Positions 8,724-16,201 of a DNA stretch of 64,000 bases are shown here, piece after piece (position 1 is the stretch's first letter; each line of letters starts with the position of its first letter). Below the pieces are notes generated by a model. That model was not told the origin of the DNA, did no database searches, and saw nothing but the letters and a program-made list of their open reading frames with translations. This stretch comes from Ga0077560 sp046330435 (GTDB lineage: Bacteria > Actinomycetota > Thermoleophilia > Miltoncostaeales > Miltoncostaeaceae), in contig JAXLST010000020.1 in NCBI GenBank assembly GCA_046330435.1, positions 35,666 through 99,665 of the forward strand. Reading direction: 5' to 3'. The position numbers were made by a program, and so were the translations under genes.

Positions 8724-9434
8724 ATGCCGTGCGTGAGCGATCCCTCTCCCGGTGCGGCGGCCTCCCCAGGCGCGCCCCTGAGCCCGCGGCGCCTTGCGGC
8801 GACGGTCGCCGCCGCGGTGGTGGCGGCCCTCGTGGCGCTGGGCATCGCCTCGCTGCTGAACGATCCCGTCGGCGAGGGGCCGCAGGACAAGGCCCCGATC
8901 ATCGTCGGCGTGGTCACGCCGCAGGGCCAGGAACTGACGGGCGGCGAGAGCAAGCTGCCGCCGCTGTCCATCATCCTCCCGCGAGCCCTGCCGCCGGCGA
9001 TCCGCCAGCTGCCCGCAGAGCAGCAGGTGGTGGCGCTGCGCGAGGTGATCGCCAAGACCCCGACGGCCAAGCGCTACGTCGAGCTGGGCCGCGCCTACAT
9101 GGACCTCGCGGACGCCGACAGCGCGGCGACCGCGTTCCGCCAGGCCGAGCGGCTGGCCCCCTCGGACCCGGAGCCCCTCGTGGGCCTCGCGATGAGCCGG
9201 GCAATCGCGACCGACACCGGCCTGCAGGAGGCGTCCGGGGAACTGGAGTCCCTGGCGCAGCGGTTCCCCGACAGCCAGCTGGTCGTCTTCAACCAGGGGT
9301 GGCTCGCCCTGTACGTCCCCGACGTCACCACGGTGACCGCTTCGTGGAAGCGCACCGTCCAGCTGGGACCCCGCACGCCGCTGGGGCTCCTGGCCGCCGA
9401 TCTGCTCAAGCAGATCACCAAAGCCGGCGGCTGA
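8724..9434 (+). CDS. Membrane-anchored TPR protein
   Basis: About 236 residues. A basic segment (SPRRLAA) precedes one N-terminal membrane helix (VAAAVVAALVALGIASLL), so the rest is probably outside the cytoplasm. A Pro-rich linker leads to tetratricopeptide-like helices (RYVELGRAYMDLADADSAAT, then FRQAERLAPSDPEPLVGLAM) typical of scaffold proteins in pilus or cytochrome-c assembly complexes. The start is uncertain: ATG 8724, GTG 8733 and ATG 8661 are all in frame. It is divergent from pilT. No partner can be named. Confidence 0.75.
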   Translation: MPCVSDPSPGAAASPGAPLSPRRLAATVAAAVVAALVALGIASLLNDPVGEGPQDKAPIIVGVVTPQGQELTGGESKLPPLSIILPRALPPAIRQLPAEQQVVALREVIAKTPTAKRYVELGRAYMDLADADSAATAFRQAERLAPSDPEPLVGLAMSRAIATDTGLQEASGELESLAQRFPDSQLVVFNQGWLALYVPDVTTVTASWKRTVQLGPRTPLGLLAADLLKQITKAGG

Positions 9435-9551
9435 ACCTCAACGGGTCCTTTACCCGGCGTTAAGCGCACTCGGCTTCCATGTCGAGAACGCTGGTGAGGA
9501 CTGCCCGCGAGGCGGTCGCAGAGGCCCGGAAAAAAAATCGGGTAACGGGCC

Positions 9552-9578
9552 TAAAGGTTTTCGGTCTCGTGCCGATAG
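9552..9578 (+). promoter_or_regulatory. Sigma-28 (FliA/WhiG)-type promoter
   Basis: TAAAGGTT (9552-9559), exactly 11 bases, then GCCGATAG (9571-9578). This differs from the classic flagellar consensus TAAAGTTT-N11-GCCGATAA at one base in each box. A run of eight A residues (9530-9537), very unusual in this GC-rich sequence, sits just upstream like an UP element. Expected transcription start near 9585, toward the housekeeping-type sigma gene at 9709. Confidence 0.7.
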
Positions 9579-9593
9579 AGGGGTGCAACCCCC

Positions 9594-9621
9594 TTGACTT
9601 CAAAAGGTATAGCGCTAGTGT
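9594..9621 (+). promoter_or_regulatory. Sigma-A-type promoter of the sigma factor gene
   Basis: TTGACT (9594-9599), 16-base spacer, TAGTGT (9616-9621). It is the best -35/-10 pair in the region, in an AT-rich patch. The expected start, around 9628, falls inside the LexA box. Confidence 0.65.
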
Positions 9622-9622
9622 C

Positions 9623-9636
9623 CGAACGTACGTTCG
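9623..9636. promoter_or_regulatory. LexA (SOS) box
   Basis: CGAACGTACGTTCG is a perfect 14-base palindrome that fits the Gram-positive LexA operator CGAAC-N4-GTTCG. It overlaps the predicted transcription start of the sigma-A-type promoter, the right place for repression. A DNA-damage-inducible vegetative sigma gene would parallel the SOS-linked rpoD operon of E. coli. Confidence 0.7.
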
Positions 9637-9708
9637 CTGTCTGCTGGATCGGTTTCGGAAGCCCCGGTTCCGGCGCACACGCTGCCAACCAGGGCTGGAG
9701 GTGAGCAG

Positions 9709-10791
9709 TTGTCGCTCAAGGAAATGATCACGACCGAAGAGCTCCAGAGCCTCATGGCCCGCGGCCAGGAGCAGGGCTTCCTCGCCATCGAGGAGGTCGC
9801 GCAGGCCGTCGAGGGGATCGACATGGACCCGGCGGCGGCCGAGGAGCTCTACCGCCACATCGACGAGCAGGGCATCGACCTCCTGGACCAGCGTGAGGCC
9901 GACGAGCGCATGGCCAAGCTCGCCGAGGAGGCGGACCGGCCGAAGCGCATCAACCTCAAGGCGGACACCAGCACCGACTCGCTGCAGCTCTTCCTGAAGG
10001 ACGTGGGGCGCATCCCGCTCCTCACGGCCCGCCAGGAAGTCGAGCTCGCCAAGCGGATCGAGCTGGGCGACCTCGAGGCCAAGCGCAAGATGGTGGAGGC
10101 GAACCTCCGCCTCGTCGTGTCCATCGCCAAGAACTACCGCAACCAGGGCCTCGCGTTCCTGGACCTCATCCAGGAGGGCACCCTCGGCCTCGTCCGCGCG
10201 GCCGAGAAGTTCGACTACCGCAAGGGCTACAAGTTCTCGACGTACGCGACCTGGTGGATCCGCCAGGCCGTCGCCCGCGCGATCGCCGACAAGGGCCGCA
10301 CCATCCGGATGCCGGTGCACGTCGTCGAGAAGCTCAACAAGATCAACCGCGCGGAGCGCAAGCTCGTGAGCGAGCTGGGCCGGGAGCCGAGCATCGCGGA
10401 GATCGCGGACGTGGTGAAGCTGCCGCTTCCGGAGATCGAGTCGATCAAGCGGAGCGCCCAGACCCCGGTCTCCCTCGAGAAGCCGGTCGGCGACGACGAG
10501 GAGTCGGAGTTCGGCCAGTTCCTCGCCGACGAGAAGGCGCCCAACCCGGAGGCCCAGGCCCACGCCGTGCTGCGCACGGAGGGGCTGCGGGACGTGCTGA
10601 ACACCCTCAGCTACCGGGAGCGCCGCGTGCTGGAGCTGCGGTACGGCCTGGGCGGCGAGCACCCTCGCACGCTGGACGAGGTCGGCCGCACGTTCAACGT
10701 CACGCGGGAGCGCATCCGCCAGATCGAGAACCAGTCGCTGCAGAAGCTGGCCAGCCTCGCCGAGGCGCAGAAGCTGCGCGACGTGGCGTAA
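9709..10791 (+). CDS. sigA: Primary-type sigma-70 factor (SigA/RpoD)
   Basis: Sigma factor of 360 residues that directs RNA polymerase to housekeeping promoters. Start is TTG at 9709, set by an almost perfect ribosome site GGAGGTGA at 9697-9704; the nearby GTG at 9701 is out of frame. Region 1.2/2 contains SLQLFLKDVGRIPLLTARQE, ANLRLVVSIAKNYRNQGLAF, DLIQEGTLGLVRAAEKFDYR and KFSTYATWWIRQAVARAI. Region 3 follows, and region 4.2 is RTFNVTRERIRQIENQSLQK. The short acidic N terminus fits the small primary sigma factors of deep actinobacteria. It could instead be a group 2 sigma; copy number in the genome would decide. Confidence 0.93.
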   Translation: MSLKEMITTEELQSLMARGQEQGFLAIEEVAQAVEGIDMDPAAAEELYRHIDEQGIDLLDQREADERMAKLAEEADRPKRINLKADTSTDSLQLFLKDVGRIPLLTARQEVELAKRIELGDLEAKRKMVEANLRLVVSIAKNYRNQGLAFLDLIQEGTLGLVRAAEKFDYRKGYKFSTYATWWIRQAVARAIADKGRTIRMPVHVVEKLNKINRAERKLVSELGREPSIAEIADVVKLPLPEIESIKRSAQTPVSLEKPVGDDEESEFGQFLADEKAPNPEAQAHAVLRTEGLRDVLNTLSYRERRVLELRYGLGGEHPRTLDEVGRTFNVTRERIRQIENQSLQKLASLAEAQKLRDVA

Positions 10792-10815
10792 CCGCCGCAC
10801 GACGCGGAGTTCACG

Positions 10816-10845
10816 ACGGGGGGCCCGGTGGGCCCCCCGTTTTCG
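10816..10845 (+). terminator. Rho-independent terminator after sigA
   Basis: An 11-bp perfect stem (10816-10826 with 10830-10840) and a 3-base loop GGT, followed by TTTTC. It lies 25 bases past the sigA stop. Confidence 0.9.
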
Positions 10846-10869
10846 TTGCGGCCGCGGTAGCCTGAGCGC

Positions 10870-11055
10870 ATGGCACGCGATGCACGCGACGAGGACGACG
10901 ACTGGCCCGACCCCATCTCGAGCGACGAGGAGCTCGAACGGGCGCGGCGGGCGTTCCAGGACACGTTCGGCCTGCGGCGCAGGGTGCTGCGGTACGCGTA
11001 CCTGGTGCTGGGGCTGCTGATCGTCCTGGTCATCGTGCTCGCCCTCACCCGCTGA
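10870..11055 (+). CDS. Small single-pass membrane protein (61 aa)
   Basis: An acidic N-terminal half (MARDARDEDDDWPDPISSDE) is followed by a C-terminal membrane helix (YLVLGLLIVLVIVLALTR), that is, a tail-anchored layout. It starts 25 bases after the sigA terminator and ends 10 bases before the MOSC gene, so it probably begins a new two-gene unit. No known family. Confidence 0.6.
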   Translation: MARDARDEDDDWPDPISSDEELERARRAFQDTFGLRRRVLRYAYLVLGLLIVLVIVLALTR

Positions 11056-11065
11056 CCGGGGCGCG

Positions 11066-11791
11066 GTGTCCGGCACGCGGATCGGCCTCGTCGCGGACCT
11101 GTGGCGCTACCCGGTCAAGTCATTCGCCGGCGAGCGGTCCCGTCATCTGTTCGTGGGGCCGTACGGCATCCAGGGGGACCGGACCCACGCGGTGGTGAGC
11201 CCCACCGGGTCGGTGGTCACCGTGCGGCGCGCCAGCCGCATGCTGAACTTCGCCGCCCGCCACGCGGACCCCGAGGCGAGCCGCGGCGTGCTGGTCACCA
11301 CACCCGACGGCACCGAGCTGCCGGTCGACGACCCCGCCCTGGGGCCGGCCCTCACCGCGGAGCTCGACCGCGACGCCCAGCTCGCCCGCAGCCCGGTGGG
11401 CGTGTTCGACGCCGCGCCGCTCCACATCGTCACCGACGCATCGGTACGGCAGGTCGCGGAATGGTCGGGCCGGGACCTCGACACGCGGCGCTTCCGCCCG
11501 AACATCGTCGTCGAGCTGGAGGTGCCCGACCCGTTCGCCGAGGCCGCCTGGGTGGGCGGGTTCGTGGCGTTCGGCGAGGGCGCCGTGGCGGGCATCGTCT
11601 CCCCCACCGAGCGGTGCGCGGTGACCACCCTCGACCCCGACACCCTGGAGCGCGACAACACCGTGCTCGCGAACCTCGCGAACCGCCTGGACAACCTGTT
11701 CGGTGTGTACGCGGAGGTCGCCCGGCCCGGGTGGGTCCGGGTGGGTGACCCCGTCGTCCTCATCCCCTCCCAGGACACCCCGTCCGGTTGA
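11066..11791 (+). CDS. MOSC-domain protein
   Basis: Protein of 241 residues with the MOSC N-terminal beta-barrel part (VADLWRYPVKSFAGERSRHL) and MOSC core (RRFRPNIVVELEVPDPFAEA, then ISPTERCAVTTLDPDTLERD in which a Cys sits in the family position; the first residues read IVSPTERC). MOSC proteins bind sulfur carried on a cysteine and are related to the molybdenum cofactor sulfurase C-terminal domain and to mARC/YcbX N-hydroxylated-compound reductases. GTG start at 11066. It is followed by the initiator tRNA gene. Substrate unknown. Confidence 0.88.
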   Translation: MSGTRIGLVADLWRYPVKSFAGERSRHLFVGPYGIQGDRTHAVVSPTGSVVTVRRASRMLNFAARHADPEASRGVLVTTPDGTELPVDDPALGPALTAELDRDAQLARSPVGVFDAAPLHIVTDASVRQVAEWSGRDLDTRRFRPNIVVELEVPDPFAEAAWVGGFVAFGEGAVAGIVSPTERCAVTTLDPDTLERDNTVLANLANRLDNLFGVYAEVARPGWVRVGDPVVLIPSQDTPSG

Positions 11792-11827
11792 CACCGGGTG
11801 GTCCCCCTGGCAAGTTGTACGGACCGC

Positions 11828-11901
<74 letters not shown>

Positions 11902-11906
11902 CTCCG

Positions 11907-11934
11907 AAGGGCCCTCATCCGAGGGCCCTTTTTT
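11907..11934 (+). terminator. Terminator of tRNA-fMet
   Basis: A 10-bp perfect stem (11907-11916 with 11921-11930), loop ATCC, running into a T tract. It may also stop the convergent membrane-protein gene. Confidence 0.9.
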
Positions 11935-11951
11935 CGTGCCCGGAGCCGCAC

Positions 11952-12389
11952 TCAGGTGTTGTCGACCAAGGCGACGGTGAGCAGTCCCGCGAGCACCGCG
12001 AGTGCAACCGCGATGGCCGCGAGGATCAAGCCCGCATCCTTGAGGCGGCTGCCACGCGCCGGGCTCGGACGGGCGATCCCGAGCACCAGCGTGAAGACGC
12101 CGCAGGCGATGGCCAGCATGCCCAGCTGGGGCGCGCCGCCGAAGTCGGACGCCACGGTGTTGGTGGAGGTGTCCACCGCGGAGCCGTAGGCCAGGAAGGC
12201 CGACACCGTGAGCGCCAGGGACACGACGCCGCCGAGGAACGTCGCCCCCGCGGAGGTCCCCTCGCCGGTGGGACGCGGGACCGCCGGGCCTCGCGGCGGT
12301 CCGCCACCGGACATCAGCCGGCGGGTGAGACGCCCGCGGTCGGGGTCCCTCGGTGTGTGCGGTCGGTGGAGCGCGTTCGCGGTGCGCAT
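11952..12389 (-). CDS. Hypothetical membrane protein, about four segments
   Basis: Polytopic protein with hydrophobic stretches FLGGVVSLALTVSAFLAY, LGMLAIACGVFTLVLGIA and LILAAIAVALAVLAGLLTV, separated by a Pro/Gly-rich N terminus and short loops. I chose ATG 12389 because a GGGAG ribosome site sits seven bases upstream; ATG 12314 (120 residues) is the alternative. No family recognised. It ends 18 bases past the tRNA terminator. Confidence 0.6.
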   Translation of the reverse strand: MRTANALHRPHTPRDPDRGRLTRRLMSGGGPPRGPAVPRPTGEGTSAGATFLGGVVSLALTVSAFLAYGSAVDTSTNTVASDFGGAPQLGMLAIACGVFTLVLGIARPSPARGSRLKDAGLILAAIAVALAVLAGLLTVALVDNT

Positions 12390-12562
12390 CGCCGTCTCCC
12401 GTGTCCGGCGCGGCAGGCCGGTTCCATCATCCGGCCGCCCGGGACCGCCGGCATCCGTGCCGGCCGCGCTGCGGCCTCCATCCCGCCGCAGCGCCCCGGG
12501 GCCGCGCCCGGACGGATGCCCCAGCTGCGTTTCCCGGCCGGACGCCAAGGGCACCCTGCGGC

Positions 12563-12796
12563 ATGCGACGGCCGCCACCGGTCCTGCTCTCCGCGCCCCT
12601 CCTGGTGCCGGTCGCCGGATCGCAGACCTCGCCGGACGGCGGGACGGGCGGGGGCGAGACCGGCGGGATCGCGGGCTGGGTGTTCCTGCCCATCGGCGCG
12701 GCCGCGGTGATCATCCTGATCGCCGTGATCGTCCTCATGGCGCGGCGTGACGCCCACGAGACGGGGCGCCCGCCCGAGGAGCCCGGCGGGCGGTGA
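12563..12796 (+). CDS. Small exported/membrane protein (77 aa)
   Basis: Begins MRRPPPVLLSAPLLVPVAG, a short signal-like segment, then a Gly/Thr-rich linker and a clear membrane helix (VFLPIGAAAVIILIAVIVLM) with a basic-acidic tail. It is divergent from the preceding membrane protein gene. Small size and no family make this a modest call. Confidence 0.5.
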   Translation: MRRPPPVLLSAPLLVPVAGSQTSPDGGTGGGETGGIAGWVFLPIGAAAVIILIAVIVLMARRDAHETGRPPEEPGGR

Positions 12797-12824
12797 GCCG
12801 CGCCGCCCGCCGGACACCGCTCCG

Positions 12825-13268
12825 TCAGGCCGTCGCCGGAACGGCCGGGGCGACCGCGCCCAGGGTCAGCATCATCGGCAGCATGTCGTAGTACTGCCGC
12901 AGCTCGATCGCCTGCCCGTCGGCGAAGCGGGCCACGATGCACGTCACGATCGGCGGCACCACCCTCCCGGTCGCCTGCAGCACCGATCCGTCGGGCATCG
13001 GGATGGGCCCCGTGTGGGTGCCGATTCAGCGGCCCGTCGCGAACACGAACTCGCCCGCGTCGACGACGCGGTCGATCTCGAACCGCAGGTCCTCGAACAT
13101 CCGCAGCCGCCCGAACACCTCCGCGAGCATCCGCTCCCTGCCGATCAGGTCCCCCGGCAGCATCGGATCGCGATAGGCGATCCGCGGCGCCATCCTGGAC
13201 GCGAAGGCCATCTCGTCGCGGTCGTTGTACGCCGTGATCGCGGCCAGCATCAGCTCTGCACCGGTCAT
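12825..13268 (-). pseudogene. SnoaL/NTF2-like protein gene with in-frame TGA
   Basis: The start ATG at 13268 has a perfect ribosome site (GGAGGTGA). The frame encodes a SnoaL-type fold: MTGAELMLAAITAYNDRDEM, then MLAEVFGRLRMFEDLRFEID and a strand ending FVFATGR. A TGA at 13026-13028 then interrupts it, but the same frame continues with sensible sequence (IGTHTGPIPMPDGSVLQATG, then GQAIELRQYYDMLPMM) to a second TGA at 12825. Family members usually have a residue such as Trp before GTHTG, so TGG to TGA is the simplest explanation. It could be a true nonsense mutation, a sequence error, or stop read-through. Confidence 0.75.
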
Positions 13269-13450
13269 CGCCTCACCTCCTGGTCGTGATCGGTGACGGC
13301 GCCGGCGCACCGTGCGCCGGTGCCCGATACCGACGCTACGGCCGCCCGACGGCGCGCACATCCGTCACGGGATGGAGGCGCGCGGGGAAGTTCGCACCCC
13401 GCGGCCCGGCGGCGATGGCAACGGGTGTCCGGGCGCCACCGGACCGGCCG

Positions 13451-13654
13451 TCACTCCGACCGGCCGGTGCGCTCCCTCAGCTCGTCGATGAGCCTCGACG
13501 CCTCCGCCTTGGAGAGCCCCTCCGGGACCTCCTCGCCGGCCTCCCGCGCCAGCGTCTGCAGATAGGACGCCTGAGGACCGGTCATCGGCTCGTCGCCGGT
13601 GGTCCAGTCCTCCGGGTCCTTCGCGGGATCGGTGCGGTCGTGCGGCTCGGCCAT
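13451..13654 (-). CDS. DUF3072 protein (67 aa)
   Basis: A small hydrophilic protein whose C-terminal half, MTGPQASYLQTLAREAGEEV followed by PEGLSKAEASRLIDELRERT, matches DUF3072, a SAP-like helix-extended-loop-helix thought to bind nucleic acid. The start at 13654 follows GGGAGGT. It is the last gene of the DUF2249 run (68 bases after the preceding stop). Function unknown. Confidence 0.78.
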   Translation of the reverse strand: MAEPHDRTDPAKDPEDWTTGDEPMTGPQASYLQTLAREAGEEVPEGLSKAEASRLIDELRERTGRSE

Positions 13655-13722
13655 CTGGGACCTCCCTGACGCGGTTGGCCCCCGGCCGTTCCCGCACGCC
13701 GCCCGCCGGAATCGCGACGGCG

Positions 13723-13968
13723 TCAGGCCGCCGGCGCGGCCTCCCGGCCGATCCGCACACGCCAGGTCTCCGGCCCCTCCTCCAGGTAGTCCCAGGAGAA
13801 CGCGCCGGAGCGCTCCGCCTCGAACTGGTACCGCAGCGGCCGCGGATCGTGGTCGTTCACCAGCTCGAACGCCTCGCCCGGGGCGAGCCCGTCGAACAGG
13901 CCGAAGATCCTGGGGTGGCGCTCCCGCGGGATGATCTCGCGGACGTCGAGGACGGTGGTGTCGCTCAT
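13723..13968 (-). CDS. DUF2249 protein (81 aa)
   Basis: One DUF2249 domain: VLDVREIIPRERHPRIFGLF, then LAPGEAFELVNDHDPRPLRY and the C-terminal GPETWRVRIGRE. DUF2249 is a TusA-like fold often found beside hemerythrin, nitric oxide reductase and nitrate-respiration genes. The ATG at 13968 overlaps the stop of the membrane protein gene (ATGA). Probably a small cytoplasmic accessory to that membrane protein. Confidence 0.88.
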   Translation of the reverse strand: MSDTTVLDVREIIPRERHPRIFGLFDGLAPGEAFELVNDHDPRPLRYQFEAERSGAFSWDYLEEGPETWRVRIGREAAPAA

Positions 13969-15314
13969 GTGGCTCCTCCGGTGAGGGGTCGGACAGGACG
14001 GTCGGCGTGGCGCGGCCGGCGGGCGGCGGCGCACACGGCGACGGCGGCCGCGACGGCGACCGCCGCGACCAGCAGCAGAAGCGCCCCGGCGCGGGCCAGC
14101 GCCGGGACATGCGCCGCGACCCCGGCCACCAGGGCGGCGAGCCCGGCGGCGAACGCCGCCTGCTCGACGGCGGCGAGGCGCTGCGGGAACAGGTCGGACA
14201 ACGTCGGGGCGCCGGGCGTGCCGGCGAGCCCGGCCCACCGGCCGGTCCACACCAGCATCGGCACCACCTTGAACAGGTGCCCTGAGGTGACGCCGCAGCC
14301 CATCCCCACGGCGAGCAGCAGCACCGCCGGGATCGCGGCCCGCACCACCAAGCCGCCCACGATCCAGGTGACGGCGGGGACGAGGCAGGCGGCGGCCGCG
14401 GAGGCCAGGCCGATGACCAGGTGCACGAGCGGCGCCTCGGCGCGGCGCCGGCGGTGGCGCGCGACCCCGCCGACATACACGGCCGCGGCCCCGATGCCCG
14501 CGAGCAGCAGGACCGCGCCGGCGACGACCACCGGCGTGAGATCCCACAGGATGCCCGCCGCGAGCGGGGGCACCGACGCGTGCCACAGTGCGAGCGCGAC
14601 CGTGCCGGGGCGCCGCGGGTACCCGTGCGAGAGGGCGAACATCGGCGCCAGGCGGAGCGCCATCGCCAGGATCGCCCCGCCGATCCACCCCACCAGCGCG
14701 AGCACGGCGTGCGCGCCGATGAGGCGCAGGCGGTCGACCTCCAGGAACGGCTCGACGCGGTTCGCCGCCATGAGTCCGCCCACCGCGGCGACCGCCACGA
14801 GCCAGGTGGTGGCGAGCGCCATGCCCGCGCCCGGCGCCCCGGCGGTCCCCGCCCGCGCGGCGCGGACCAGCACGTTCACCAGGGCCGCGGCCAGGGCGGC
14901 GAGCGCGGCGACCACCAGGGTCCCGCCGGTGGCGATCGCCGGCACGTCCTGGGACCACAGCCCCAGCGCCAACGACCAGGCGCCGCCCACCAGTGCGACC
15001 CCCGTCAGCGACGCGGGCACGGGGCCCATGAGGACCCTGCGGAACAGCACCGGCACGAGCTGCAGGAGCGCGCCGAGGATCGCCACGGTCAGGAAGCCCA
15101 GCCCCAGCAGGTGGACCGCGCCCAGCTGGGCGGGCCCGTAGGCGACGCCGGAGGCCAGATCCGGCGCCGCCAGGGCCAGCGCCGCCATCCCGGCGACCTG
15201 GGCGGCCGCGGCCGCGGCCAGGACGGCGACCGGCAGCTGCCACGGGGGCCCGCCGACCGTCGCCCGGCGCTCCGCCGTGCGCGCCCCGGGCGCCTCGTAG
15301 CGGCGCTCGCTCAC
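13965..15314 (-). CDS. Polytopic NnrS / heme-copper-oxidase-I-like membrane protein
   Basis: 449 residues with about twelve hydrophobic segments. Conserved-looking His positions lie in or near membrane helices: AVHLLGLGFLTVAILGALLQ, LIGAHAVLALVGWIGGAIL, FALSHGYPRR, LWHASVPPL and GHLFKVVPML. The pattern recalls NnrS (a heme- and copper-containing protein linked to nitric oxide stress) and NorB-like heme-copper proteins, but I cannot place it firmly. GTG start at 15314 overlaps the DUF59 stop (GTGA). Its DUF59 and DUF2249 neighbours support a role in nitric oxide or metal-cofactor stress. Confidence 0.7.
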   Translation of the reverse strand: MSERRYEAPGARTAERRATVGGPPWQLPVAVLAAAAAAQVAGMAALALAAPDLASGVAYGPAQLGAVHLLGLGFLTVAILGALLQLVPVLFRRVLMGPVPASLTGVALVGGAWSLALGLWSQDVPAIATGGTLVVAALAALAAALVNVLVRAARAGTAGAPGAGMALATTWLVAVAAVGGLMAANRVEPFLEVDRLRLIGAHAVLALVGWIGGAILAMALRLAPMFALSHGYPRRPGTVALALWHASVPPLAAGILWDLTPVVVAGAVLLLAGIGAAAVYVGGVARHRRRRAEAPLVHLVIGLASAAAACLVPAVTWIVGGLVVRAAIPAVLLLAVGMGCGVTSGHLFKVVPMLVWTGRWAGLAGTPGAPTLSDLFPQRLAAVEQAAFAAGLAALVAGVAAHVPALARAGALLLLVAAVAVAAAVAVCAAARRPRHADRPVRPLTGGAT

Positions 15315-15616
15315 CCCCGGCTCCCCGGGGCGCCCAGGTCCGCCAGGCCCGTCGAGCCGATCCGCTCCGGATCCCACGGCGGGTCGAAGACCACCTCCAC
15401 GTCCACGGCCGGGCCGCCCGGACGGCCCAGCGCGCGCTCCACGCCGCCCGTGATGACGTCATGGAGGGGGCAGCCCTGGGTGGTGAGGGTCATCGTCACG
15501 CCGATGCGGTCCGGGGTGACCTCGAGCCCGTAGATGAGGCCGAGCTCCACCACGTCCAGGCCGAGCTCCGGGTCGATGACCCGCCGGAGCGCCTCCCAGG
15601 CCTCGGCTTCGGTCAT
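15311..15616 (-). CDS. DUF59/MIP18 metal-sulfur cluster assembly protein
   Basis: 101 residues: ALRRVIDPELGLDVVELGLI, the turn YGLEVTPDRIGVTMTLTTQG followed by CPLHDVI, and the C-terminal VEVVFDPPWDPERIG. This is the SufT/PaaD type, whose Cys (here in TQGCPL) helps load iron-sulfur clusters onto target proteins. It overlaps both neighbours by four bases. In this operon it may mature an Fe-S or metal site connected with the membrane protein. Confidence 0.92.
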   Translation of the reverse strand: MTEAEAWEALRRVIDPELGLDVVELGLIYGLEVTPDRIGVTMTLTTQGCPLHDVITGGVERALGRPGGPAVDVEVVFDPPWDPERIGSTGLADLGAPGSRG

Positions 15617-16092
15617 GACCGCTCCCCCGCGCGGATCCGCAGCAGCACGCCGCGGTCGTCACGGTCCAGGGCGTAGGTGAAGCCCCGGTCGTCGAGCTCC
15701 GGCAGCAGGAACGCCGGCACCCGGTCGTTGACATGCAGCAGGACACCGCCCGGCGGCAGCTGCTCCAGGGCGGCGAGGGTGCGCTCCAGGGGCTCCGGCG
15801 GCTCCAGGCCCCGGACGTCCAGGAGCACCTCGGGGCGCCAGTAGCGCACCTCCCAGTCGCCCGGCGCCAGCTCCCGGCTCGCCCGGGCGAAGCCCCGCTT
15901 GCCGAGCACGTTGTGGAGGGGACGCGGGTCGAACGGCGCCCGCAGCACCAGCACCTCGTCCTGCCCGAGGGCGGCGACCGCCTCCATGATCGCGGCGAAG
16001 GGCTCGGTGCCCGCCGCCAGCAGCGGGCGCACGTCCAGGTCCCTGCACGCGGCGTCCTTCGGGGGCGTCATCTGCTGGGCCACGGCATCCAT
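15613..16092 (-). CDS. Tandem DUF2249 protein (159 aa)
   Basis: Two DUF2249 units in one chain: residues about 18-88 (LDVRPLLAAGTEPFAAIMEA, then LVLRAPFDPRPLHNVLGKRG and GDWEVRYWRPE) and about 89-157 (LLDVRGLEPPEPLERTLAAL, then LLHVNDRVPAFLLPELDDRG). It is the first gene of the five-gene operon and has an AT-rich control region with an inverted repeat upstream. A binding or transfer function for the domain is only presumed from its TusA-like fold. Confidence 0.88.
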   Translation of the reverse strand: MDAVAQQMTPPKDAACRDLDVRPLLAAGTEPFAAIMEAVAALGQDEVLVLRAPFDPRPLHNVLGKRGFARASRELAPGDWEVRYWRPEVLLDVRGLEPPEPLERTLAALEQLPPGGVLLHVNDRVPAFLLPELDDRGFTYALDRDDRGVLLRIRAGERS

Positions 16093-16110
16093 CTCGTCCC
16101 TCCCCGGTAC

Positions 16111-16138
16111 ATTTTCTCCGTTGAGTCGCAGAATAAAT
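16111..16138. promoter_or_regulatory. AT-rich imperfect inverted repeat before the DUF2249 operon
   Basis: ATTTTCT (16111-16117) and AGAATAAAT (16130-16138) form an imperfect inverted repeat in the 109-base divergent gap between the DUF2249 operon and the P450 gene. The low GC content against a very GC-rich background marks it as control DNA. A nitric-oxide- or iron-sulfur-sensing repressor would fit the genes, but no exact known operator is matched. Confidence 0.4.
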
Positions 16139-16201
16139 CAGGCAGGGTGGAGGCGCGCAACCGGGCGCGTCGCGGACGGGCCCCGCGGGTACCCTCGGCC
16201 G

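Noticed and set aside
9541..9600. Possible c-di-GMP (GEMM) riboswitch before sigA
   Set aside because: CTAAAGG and CCGATAG recalled GEMM cores, but the paired stems and the conserved A-rich joints are missing; the spacing fits a sigma-28 promoter exactly.
9479..9727. Short plus-strand frame of 82 codons before sigA
   Set aside because: It spans both promoters and the ribosome site of sigA and has Arg-rich, non-protein-like composition.
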